Part shown: positions 22,506-30,690 of the stretch, one piece after another
Layout: each line of letters begins with the position of its first letter
How positions within the stretch are numbered: position 1 is the first letter of the stretch
Origin: SAR86 cluster bacterium SAR86E
GTDB lineage: Bacteria; Pseudomonadota; Gammaproteobacteria; Magnimaribacterales; D2472
DNA length: 64,000 nucleotides
Assembly (NCBI GenBank): GCA_000307935.1
Contig: AMWX01000008.1
Span: forward strand, 1 to 64,000
Reading direction: 5' to 3'
Translations under genes and position numbers: made by a program
Notes under the pieces: generated by a model
The model's database searches: none
What the model saw: the letters and a program-made list of their open reading frames with translations, nothing else
Told to the model about the DNA's origin: nothing

Positions 22506-23807
22506 ATGGAAATTAAATGGAAATCGTACTCCGCGCTAACAAAAGATGAATTATATGCATTGCTCAATCTTCGTCAGCAAGTTTTTGTTGTTGAGCAGGA
22601 TTGCCCATTTATTGATGCTGATTTTAAAGATCAAGATTGTGATCATTTGCTCGCCTATCAAAACAATGAGCTGGTGGGTTACCTAAGAGTTGCAAAGCCT
22701 GGAAAACGTTACGAAGGGCCAGAAATTGGTAGAGTATTAACTGCTGAAAAGATTAGAAGAGAAGGCGCTGGAAAGATTTTAACTCAGGAGGCCATTGAGT
22801 TTTGTGCATCTAAATACTCAAACTATGAGATAGGTTTATCTGCGCAATACAGACTTCTAAATTTCTATCAGAGTTTTGGTTTTGTTCCTCAGGGAGAGGT
22901 ATATCTAGAGGATGATATAGAGCATATCAAGATGACCTTGACCCCAACATCAAATCACAAAAATTTTTTTCAATGGAGGCTTGGAATTCATCCATTGCTT
23001 ATTTTGGGTGGAGTCATCTCCATTGGAATTATAGGCTCAAGTTTTGTAAAAGAGATTGATGTCTCTCAGCTAAATTGGGTTGCTAAAATTGATGAGAGGG
23101 CAATTTCAAAAGAAAAGTATGAGATTTATTTAGAATCAATTGCTCAATCAAGGAAAACCGGATTAATAGACTCAGATCCAGATAACATCCTTGAAAGAAT
23201 GATCGATGAGGAGTTGTTGATTCAGCGAGGGATTGATCTTGGAATGATTGAGAATGATACCGAGATTAGAAGCACAATTATTCAAAAAATGATTGGCTCA
23301 ATTATTGCTGAGACAAATGATTTACGCATTTCGAGGCAAGATCTTGAAGACTTCTATTCAGTGAATAAAGATTTGTTTACACCGAGCCCTAAGCTGCAAC
23401 TTTTAAAGCTAAGTTTTAAGAGCAATCAAACGATTGCTGGTAATCAAGCTAGAGACTTGCTTATTGAAGGTGATCTTGCTGCTGCAAAACAGCTTGCTGA
23501 AAATGAAGTTATTAGCCTCCCTAATGTTTTGCTGCCGGCAATGAAAATTAGGGAATACATTGGGCCATCTCTCACTCAGATTGCATTGAGCCTGGAGGAA
23601 GGCGAGGTGAGTGAGCTTATAGAGCTTGATGGAAATTTTCATTTATTAGTACCGCTGCAAAAAATTATATCCAGCGCGCCTGAATTTAATGATGTCTATC
23701 AACAAGTGGAGTCTGAATTTATTCGATCCAAAGGGGAGGAGCTGTTAGACGAATATTTAGAGGACTTAAGAAATTGGTATGACGTTGTTAAGGCAAATGA
23801 CCTCTAA
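22506..23807 (+). CDS. Fusion: N-terminal ElaA-like GNAT acetyltransferase, TM segment, C-terminal PpiC/SurA-like peptidyl-prolyl isomerase domain
   Basis: N-term LLNLRQQVFVVEQDCPFIDADFKDQDCDHLLAY (ElaA); hydrophobic LGIHPLLILGGVISIGIIGSSFV; C-term helical region with NILERMIDEELLIQRGIDLG and PpiC-like tail; one uninterrupted ORF. Confidence 0.85.
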   Translation: MEIKWKSYSALTKDELYALLNLRQQVFVVEQDCPFIDADFKDQDCDHLLAYQNNELVGYLRVAKPGKRYEGPEIGRVLTAEKIRREGAGKILTQEAIEFCASKYSNYEIGLSAQYRLLNFYQSFGFVPQGEVYLEDDIEHIKMTLTPTSNHKNFFQWRLGIHPLLILGGVISIGIIGSSFVKEIDVSQLNWVAKIDERAISKEKYEIYLESIAQSRKTGLIDSDPDNILERMIDEELLIQRGIDLGMIENDTEIRSTIIQKMIGSIIAETNDLRISRQDLEDFYSVNKDLFTPSPKLQLLKLSFKSNQTIAGNQARDLLIEGDLAAAKQLAENEVISLPNVLLPAMKIREYIGPSLTQIALSLEEGEVSELIELDGNFHLLVPLQKIISSAPEFNDVYQQVESEFIRSKGEELLDEYLEDLRNWYDVVKANDL

Positions 23808-24984
23808 AAAACTTTTACTTTTATTTATCTTTCAGCTTTTGTTGCCGCTGGAAGCCCATAATCGTAGCGAATCTTACTCAAAGTTTCAGTTTCTCAATCT
23901 TGAAAGTGGAGTTGAGGTAAGGATCACGGGAACCATTAAGAGGGGTATTTTTGAAGCTTTAAATCCAGGCAAAAAATTTCAATCATATGAAGATTTTACA
24001 AACTATTTAGACGATGCAATTATTCTTGGAGATAAATGTAAGCTAAATCAATCAGTAGAGTTCAATGAAAATAATGCAGCTGGCGTTTTAAAATTCTATT
24101 GGGATTTTAAGTGCTCAACATTACCATCCAATGTCTCAATTTCTTTGTTTCAAGACCTAGGCGTTACTCATACCCATATTGCTAGGGGAGTCATTGATGG
24201 CGAAACCATTCCTGAATTTATGTTCGCAAGTCAAACCGATGTTTGGCAGATTAATGCTTTATCTCAACCTAACACAAATCAAAGCTCCTATTGGGGCTAT
24301 TTAATTTCAGGAATCGAGCATATTCTAAGTGGCTTGGATCATCTAGCATTTTTGCTAGGCCTCATTCTGCTATATCAAGGTAGAAACCTCGTTATTGCCA
24401 TTACTGGGTTTACTATCGGACATAGCTTAACCCTTGGTCTTGGTGCTATGAATGTTTTAAGAGTGCATTCAGAGATGGTTGAGATTTTAATAGGATTTTC
24501 AATCTTACTTTTAGCTGTTGAAAAGTTTTTCAAGCATCATTATGAATTTGACAAGGGAATGAAACATTTGATCTTTGCATCTATTGCATTATTTCCATTA
24601 GCGTTATTTGGAGTTCTAGAACCTCTACTAGTATTAGGCTTAGCATTATTTTTAACCATTTATTTAAGTCTGACGTATCATTATTCTTCGCCATGGATCC
24701 CCTTGATGATTACTGTATTTTTTGGATTAATTCATGGACTGGGATTTGCCTCATCAATTGCAGAAGTAGGCATTCCTCAGGATCGATTGTGGCAGATAAT
24801 CTTAAGCTTCAATCTTGGAGTTGAATTGGGTCAGTTAGCAGTAGCTTTTGGAATACTCGGTTTATTTGCATTAGCAAAACGTTATTTTTCTCAGTCTTAT
24901 TTCAGTTCTATTCATAACATTACGGGTGCTGTAGTATTCTCTATGGGAACTTTTTGGTTTGTTACCAGGGCGATGGGAATATGA
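23797..24984 (+). CDS. HupE/UreJ family membrane protein (copy 1)
   Basis: GIEHILSGLDHLAFLLGL, TIGHSLTLGLG, FFGLIHGLGFA, FNLGVELGQLA; start moved to Met at 23797, which begins a signal peptide. Confidence 0.88.
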   Translation: MTSKKLLLLFIFQLLLPLEAHNRSESYSKFQFLNLESGVEVRITGTIKRGIFEALNPGKKFQSYEDFTNYLDDAIILGDKCKLNQSVEFNENNAAGVLKFYWDFKCSTLPSNVSISLFQDLGVTHTHIARGVIDGETIPEFMFASQTDVWQINALSQPNTNQSSYWGYLISGIEHILSGLDHLAFLLGLILLYQGRNLVIAITGFTIGHSLTLGLGAMNVLRVHSEMVEILIGFSILLLAVEKFFKHHYEFDKGMKHLIFASIALFPLALFGVLEPLLVLGLALFLTIYLSLTYHYSSPWIPLMITVFFGLIHGLGFASSIAEVGIPQDRLWQIILSFNLGVELGQLAVAFGILGLFALAKRYFSQSYFSSIHNITGAVVFSMGTFWFVTRAMGI

Positions 24985-25850
24985 AATTTGCAATACCTCT
25001 ATCAATGCTACCAATGGACGAAATAAAACCATTGGGTATAGCCGCTGATGAGATTGGGTACGATTTCCTTGCTATCTCAGATCATTTAATTCATCCAGAA
25101 AATTTTTCAGTTCCTTATCCATACACTGATGATGGAAGTGTGAGGTGGGAACAGGGCACCGATTGGCCAGACCCTATCAATTCATTATCTTTTCTTGCTG
25201 GGGCTACAAAAAATATTAGATTCTATACTAGTGTCTATGTTCTTCCGGCTAGAAATCCACTAAGAGCAGCCAAAGAAGTGTCTACTCTCGATGCAGTTTC
25301 CAATGGAAGGTTTGACTTGGGAATAGGCATGGGATGGATGCCAGAAGAATTTGAAGCAGGCGGTCAAGAGTTTCGACGCAGAGGAGCCCGAGCTGATGAA
25401 ATGCTTGAAATTATGAAATTGCTTTGGTCTGGAGAGATGGTTGAGTTCAAAGGCCAATTTTTTAATTTCAAAAAATTAGAGATGCTGCCTGCGCCAAAAA
25501 AAGATATTCCTATCTATGTTGGCGGCTTTTCAGAGCCAGCTCTCAATAGGGCGGCAAGGCATGATGGCTGGATTTCAGATATGCATAGTTTGAGTGAGCT
25601 CGAAGCCTTGATAACAAAATTAAAAGAGAAAAAACAAGGATTACCCCATAAAGAAAATTATGAATATATTTGCTTTAGTTGCTGGGATGCTTTTAGTCTT
25701 GAGGGTTTTGGGCAAATGAAAAATTTAGGTGTCACAACCATGACCACATACCCCTGGATGCTATATGGGGCTATGAATGATGCGCCTCTAGAGCAAAAGA
25801 TCGAGGGCATGGAAAAATTTTATAATGAAATTATTTGTAAATTGAAATAG
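24981..25850 (+). CDS. LLM class (luciferase-like) flavin- or F420-dependent oxidoreductase
   Basis: FLAISDHLIHPE, YTSVYVLPARNPLRAAKEVSTLDAVSNGRFDLGIGMGW; start moved to 24981. Confidence 0.92.
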   Translation: MKFAIPLSMLPMDEIKPLGIAADEIGYDFLAISDHLIHPENFSVPYPYTDDGSVRWEQGTDWPDPINSLSFLAGATKNIRFYTSVYVLPARNPLRAAKEVSTLDAVSNGRFDLGIGMGWMPEEFEAGGQEFRRRGARADEMLEIMKLLWSGEMVEFKGQFFNFKKLEMLPAPKKDIPIYVGGFSEPALNRAARHDGWISDMHSLSELEALITKLKEKKQGLPHKENYEYICFSCWDAFSLEGFGQMKNLGVTTMTTYPWMLYGAMNDAPLEQKIEGMEKFYNEIICKLK

Positions 25851-25907
25851 CAATTGATCCGATACTAATCACCACTCCCATTAGCCTATAGTTGTTATAA
25901 TGACTTT

Positions 25908-26912
25908 ATGAAAGTTGCAAGGCTTGTAAAAAATTCAGACTTTAAAAGTGTTGAGCATTTGGTCAAGCACTCTGGCAAGGGCATGACGACCATGCCAAAA
26001 ACATCTAATGAGATTCAAGAAAGGATTTTGTGGTCAGAAAAATCTCGAAATAAAAAAACCAAGAAACCAAATCAAGATAGTTATTTATTTGTGCTTGAAG
26101 ACAATGGCCGCATAGTTGGGTTATCAGCTATTTATACCTCTGTTTCACTGAAGAAGCCTTCAGTTTTTTTTAAGAAGTCTATCTCACAGCTTGAATCTAA
26201 ATCTCTCAATTTCACCAAGGACTTAGATGTGCTTTCTCTTCATCTTTGCAAGCAGCCATATTCCGAGCTAGGAACTTTATTTCTCAAGCCAGCTTTCAGG
26301 GGGAAGGGCCGAGGTTCACTTCTTTCTTTTTCTAGATTCATATTTATGTCTGCGCATCAACAACGATTTGATCCAAAGCTGTTTGTTGAAATTAGAGGAT
26401 TTAAAAATGCTAAAGACGAGTCTTATTTTTGGAATTCATTTAGTAAAACTTTCTTTAATCTTGATTTTTTTAAAGCCGATGAAATTAGTTACATAGATAA
26501 TCATTTTATTATGGAATCTATTCCCAAATATCCATTTATCATCGAACATATGCCAAAAAAAGTACAAAGAGTTATTGGCAAACCTCATCCTAATGCCATG
26601 CCGGCATATTCACTGTTGAGAAAACAAAACTTTAGACCTAATGGTTTGATCGACGTTTTAGATGGAGGGCCATGCTTGGAGGCAAAAATTAAAGACATTC
26701 CCTTGGTTAAATCTGCACAGTTATTTCCTATTGTGATCAAAAGAAATATTAACTTTGATCGTTTTGGCTTTATTGCAAATCCATCCATTGATGATTTTGC
26801 TGTGGTCAAAGAAAATTATGCTTTTGATAAAGATAAAAAGGAGCTTTTCATCTCAGCCAAAGTAGCAAAAGCTTTGAATTTAAAGCCAGGCTCTCTAGCA
26901 CAGGTCAACTAA
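25908..26912 (+). CDS. astA: Arginine N-succinyltransferase
   Basis: LGTLFLKPAFRGKGRGSLLSFSRFIFM, AEMRG-like VEIRG; adjacent to astD and astB. Confidence 0.92.
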   Translation: MKVARLVKNSDFKSVEHLVKHSGKGMTTMPKTSNEIQERILWSEKSRNKKTKKPNQDSYLFVLEDNGRIVGLSAIYTSVSLKKPSVFFKKSISQLESKSLNFTKDLDVLSLHLCKQPYSELGTLFLKPAFRGKGRGSLLSFSRFIFMSAHQQRFDPKLFVEIRGFKNAKDESYFWNSFSKTFFNLDFFKADEISYIDNHFIMESIPKYPFIIEHMPKKVQRVIGKPHPNAMPAYSLLRKQNFRPNGLIDVLDGGPCLEAKIKDIPLVKSAQLFPIVIKRNINFDRFGFIANPSIDDFAVVKENYAFDKDKKELFISAKVAKALNLKPGSLAQVN

Positions 26913-28321
26913 TGCTTTACATACAAAATCAATGGACTTCTGGGAGAGGTAAGCTATTTAAGTCAATGAACCCTTTAACCGGTGAAATAGTTTGGGAGGG
27001 CAATTTTGCCAATGCTTCTCAATTAAATGCAGCAATGCATGCTGCCCATAAGAGCCATGATGGATGGTCGACTGAATCCAATCAAGCAAGAATAAAAATT
27101 ATTAGAAAATTTTATGCTTTGCTTGCAAAGAATAAGTTGCCAATGACTAAGCTTATTTCAACAGAAACCGGCAAAACTCATGCTGATGCTGCTTCAGAGG
27201 TTACTGCCACTCTGGCCAAGCTTAATAATTCAATTCTTGCATATAAAAAACGCACAGGCTCTGAAAGAAATAATCTGGGCGTCATGCAGACAAGTCTTCA
27301 ACATGCATCTCACGGTGTTATGTCGGTTGTTGGACCATTTAATTTCCCATTGCACTTACCCAATGGGCATATTACTCCAGCACTTATTGCCGGAAATACG
27401 ATTGTTTATAAGCCAAGTGAATCGACTCCTATGGTTGCAGAGTACATGATGATGCTATGGGATAAAGCGGGATTGCCTGCTGGTGTGATTAATATGATTC
27501 ATGGAGGCAAAGATATAGTCCAAGGTCTTTGCAAACATCCTCTAAATAAGGGATTGCTTTTTACTGGTAGTTACAAAGTTGGCAAACAAATTAATAAAAT
27601 TATGGCTGACTATCCAGAGAAGATCCTGGCATTGGAATTAGGAGGCAATAATCCACTGGTGGTTTGGTCGACTCAAAAAATTAATGCCGCAGTAGATCTT
27701 ATTTTTGAATCTGCCTTTATTTCATCAGGCCAACGTTGTACTTGTGCTCGTCGCCTGATTCTTCCCAATACTAATAATGGCAAAAAAATCTTAGCTAAAT
27801 TGAAGCAGAGAATTCAATCGCTTTCCTATGCAGATGAATCAAATCTTTACTACGGCCCATTAATCTCACCCAAAGCCACTGATGGATTTTTAGCTTTTCA
27901 AGATAAGCTAATCAAGCTCGGCGCTAAATCAATTCTTAAGGCTCGTAAAGTTAGAGGTTCATTTAACTTGGTTACACCCAGCTTGATCAATACTACCGGC
28001 ATGAAAAAATCTTATGATGAAGAAAACTTTGGTCCAATGTTGCAGGTATATTTTGCTAATACCTTTGATGATGCTGTGGCAGAAGCAAATAATACAAAAT
28101 ATGGTTTGGCAGCAGGCCTCATTTCAGAGAATGAGAAATTATTCGAGGGATTTACACAAAGAATTAATGCAGGCGTGATAAATTTTAATTCAACCACAAC
28201 GGGTGCATCTGGAGCCTTTCCATTTGGCGGAATAGGGAGAAGTGGCAATCTAAGGCCTGCAGGTTTTTATGCTGCAGATTATTGTGCATGGCCAAAGGCA
28301 TCAATTCTAAAAAAACTATAG
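26912..28321 (+). CDS. astD: Succinylglutamic semialdehyde dehydrogenase
   Basis: Aldehyde dehydrogenase: VVGPFNFPLHLPNGHITPALIAGNT, LELGGNNPLVV, SSGQRCTCARRL. Confidence 0.95.
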   Translation: MLYIQNQWTSGRGKLFKSMNPLTGEIVWEGNFANASQLNAAMHAAHKSHDGWSTESNQARIKIIRKFYALLAKNKLPMTKLISTETGKTHADAASEVTATLAKLNNSILAYKKRTGSERNNLGVMQTSLQHASHGVMSVVGPFNFPLHLPNGHITPALIAGNTIVYKPSESTPMVAEYMMMLWDKAGLPAGVINMIHGGKDIVQGLCKHPLNKGLLFTGSYKVGKQINKIMADYPEKILALELGGNNPLVVWSTQKINAAVDLIFESAFISSGQRCTCARRLILPNTNNGKKILAKLKQRIQSLSYADESNLYYGPLISPKATDGFLAFQDKLIKLGAKSILKARKVRGSFNLVTPSLINTTGMKKSYDEENFGPMLQVYFANTFDDAVAEANNTKYGLAAGLISENEKLFEGFTQRINAGVINFNSTTTGASGAFPFGGIGRSGNLRPAGFYAADYCAWPKASILKKL

Positions 28322-29647
28322 ATGACTTATTTGGGGGAGATTAATTTTGACGGTTTAATTGGACCGACTCATAACTATGCTGGTTTATCCCAAGGTAATT
28401 TAGCCTCACAAAAACATCTCAACGAAACTTCAAATCCTCAAGCAGCTGCATTGCAGGGCCTTGATAAAATGAGGTTCATTATGGATCAAGGGATTCCACA
28501 GGGGTTTTTCTTGCCTCATGAGCGCCCACACTTAAGGACTCTTAGAGCTTTAGGATTTGGTGGTACAGATGAAGAAGTCATCAATCAAGCAGCTAAACAA
28601 AACCCAGCTTTATTAAAAAATGTTTATTCGGCATCATCAATGTGGGCAGCCAATGCAGCAACTTTCTCTCCTAGTATTGATAGCTATGATCAAAACATCC
28701 ATATCACTCCAGCCAATTTAAATTCTATGTTTCATCGTTCCATTGAGCATGAATTTACAAAGACTCAATTAGAGCTTATGTTTGGAGGAGTTGCTCAGGT
28801 GCACGAACCAATTAAAAATATTTCAGGTTATGGTGACGAGGGCGCTGCAAATCACCTAAGAGTAAGTGCGCAGCATCTCATGCCAGGCTTTCAAATTTTT
28901 GTCTATGGAAGCCCTGCATTTGAATCGCATCAAGGCATCATTGCTCGCCAAGCAGAAGAAATTTCTCATGCAGTTTCAACCCAACATCAACTTGATCCAG
29001 AACGAGTACTATTTTTAAAACAAAACGAACAAGCCATTCATTCAGGGAGTTTTCATAATGACATTGTGAGCCTGGCTAATGAAGAGGTTTTTATCTTTCA
29101 TCAAGAAGCATTTGCAGACAGGGTGGAATTAGAAAGAGTATTACACCATCTTAAAGAACATGTGAAAGGCTTTCACCCCGTTGAGATTCTCTCTGAAGAT
29201 ATTTCTCTTGATGACCTTGTATCAAGTTATTTGCTTAACTCGCAATTAATTACTGTTAAGAATAATGAGATGATGATGTTGCTGCCAGAAGAAGTCCAAA
29301 ATCATCCTAATTGCATGCGATGGCTCGATGAAATTAAATCTTCCTCACCCATCAAGCACATTGAGTTTGTTGATATTCGCCAAAGCATGATGAATGGGGG
29401 AGGACCGGCCTGTTTAAGATTTAAAGCTGTAGTAAATAATGATGAGTTTGATAAGCTCAATGAAAAATTTTTGCTCAGCCCAAAAAAACTTATAGATTTG
29501 AGAGCCTTGGTTGGCAAACATTACAGGGATCAAGTCAACCCAATGGATTTATTAGATATCAAATTAATGCAAGAGTCTTATACATTTTTAGATGAATTGA
29601 CCCAATTGTTAGATATAGGTTCTATCTACAATTTCCAAAAAAATTAA
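28322..29647 (+). CDS. astB: N-succinylarginine dihydrolase
   Basis: NFDGLIGPTHNYAGLSQGNLAS, GAANHLRV, SMMNGGGPACLRF. Confidence 0.96.
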   Translation: MTYLGEINFDGLIGPTHNYAGLSQGNLASQKHLNETSNPQAAALQGLDKMRFIMDQGIPQGFFLPHERPHLRTLRALGFGGTDEEVINQAAKQNPALLKNVYSASSMWAANAATFSPSIDSYDQNIHITPANLNSMFHRSIEHEFTKTQLELMFGGVAQVHEPIKNISGYGDEGAANHLRVSAQHLMPGFQIFVYGSPAFESHQGIIARQAEEISHAVSTQHQLDPERVLFLKQNEQAIHSGSFHNDIVSLANEEVFIFHQEAFADRVELERVLHHLKEHVKGFHPVEILSEDISLDDLVSSYLLNSQLITVKNNEMMMLLPEEVQNHPNCMRWLDEIKSSSPIKHIEFVDIRQSMMNGGGPACLRFKAVVNNDEFDKLNEKFLLSPKKLIDLRALVGKHYRDQVNPMDLLDIKLMQESYTFLDELTQLLDIGSIYNFQKN

Positions 29648-29667
29648 ATTTAGATTAAGGTATTGCC

Positions 29668-30528
29668 ATGCTATGGAGTCACCTTGAATTTTTTCTTGCA
29701 ACCGCCCGTCATGGCACGCTTAGTGCTGCTGCAAAAGAATTAGATGTAAATCACACAACTGTTTCTAGAAGAATTGCTACTTTAGAGAAAGAATTTCAGA
29801 TCAAGTTGTTTAAAAGAAAAAATACAGGCTATATCCTCACCGAGCATGGAGAAAACCTGCTTGCAGAAGTCCGGAATATAGAGAAGATGATTAATCAAAC
29901 CAAATCTAAATTTATTTCCACTCCCGAAAATATTGTTGGGAAACTCTCTATTGCCAGAACCACAGATTCAAATAGATTGAACTCATTGCTAAAAAGATTT
30001 CAAGATTCATATCCAAATGTTGAGATTTCAAGTTATGTGGGCACATCTGAATCTCAAATTAAAAGTTATGAGGCAGATGTAAGTATAATACCTGCCAGGT
30101 ATCCGCCCCAAGATATGGTGGCTAAAAAAATTGGTACAACTGTAATGCATATATATGGATCGAAGGATTACCTAAAGGGCAAAAATATAAAAGATCTTGC
30201 ATCTCTTGACTGGCTATCTTTTCGAAGTGGTTCAGTAAGACCAAATACTATGGATCTAATAAGAAGATCTGTTAACAATCCAAATATTAAATTTGCTTCA
30301 GATTCATATAGCGAAATTCTAGAATTAACGCTAGCAGGCTCTGGAGTGGCTTTTTTAGCTGATCTAGATGTTGAAAGTAATAAAGATATGCAAATAATTG
30401 CACCTCAAAAACATTATCAAAACCTTCATATTTGGTTAGTGTTCCATCCAGATCTTGTAAGCAACCCCAGAGTACAAGCATTTAAAAAATTTCTTATAGA
30501 AAATGTTAATGCCGTAGGCATTAATTAA
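29668..30528 (+). CDS. LysR family transcriptional regulator
   Basis: N-terminal HTH FLATARHGTLSAAAKELDVNHTTVSRRIATLEKEFQIKLFKR; substrate-binding domain. Confidence 0.94.
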   Translation: MLWSHLEFFLATARHGTLSAAAKELDVNHTTVSRRIATLEKEFQIKLFKRKNTGYILTEHGENLLAEVRNIEKMINQTKSKFISTPENIVGKLSIARTTDSNRLNSLLKRFQDSYPNVEISSYVGTSESQIKSYEADVSIIPARYPPQDMVAKKIGTTVMHIYGSKDYLKGKNIKDLASLDWLSFRSGSVRPNTMDLIRRSVNNPNIKFASDSYSEILELTLAGSGVAFLADLDVESNKDMQIIAPQKHYQNLHIWLVFHPDLVSNPRVQAFKKFLIENVNAVGIN

Positions 30529-30546
30529 TTTTAATTAGAGGCGAGT

Positions 30547-30562
30547 TGTGCAAATTTGCACA
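30547..30562. promoter_or_regulatory. 16-bp perfect palindrome TGTGCAAATTTGCACA upstream of TonB receptor, candidate operator
   Basis: Direct reading; TTTGTGCA half-sites also at 30584-30591 and 30600-30607. Confidence 0.6.
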
Positions 30563-30618
30563 CCTATATTATTTAAATGCATCTTTGTGCAGAATGTTTT
30601 TTGTGCAATTATCAACTG

Positions 30619-30641
30619 TATTGACATAAATTATGCCAATA
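30619..30641. promoter_or_regulatory. Candidate TetR operator overlapping a TTGACA -35 upstream of the TonB receptor
   Basis: TATTGACATAAATTATGCCAATA: 11-bp arms with one mismatched pair; matches the 38064-38096 palindrome at all but two central positions. Confidence 0.65.
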
Positions 30642-30690
30642 AATTTACTTTAAATAAAAAAAAATGTGATTTTCATATGGGGGAAATATT

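Noticed and set aside
22506-24984. PpiC-HupE pair as a nickel-hydrogenase or urease accessory cluster
   Set aside because: No hydrogenase or urease structural genes are present in the window; only the membrane protein family name suggests this.
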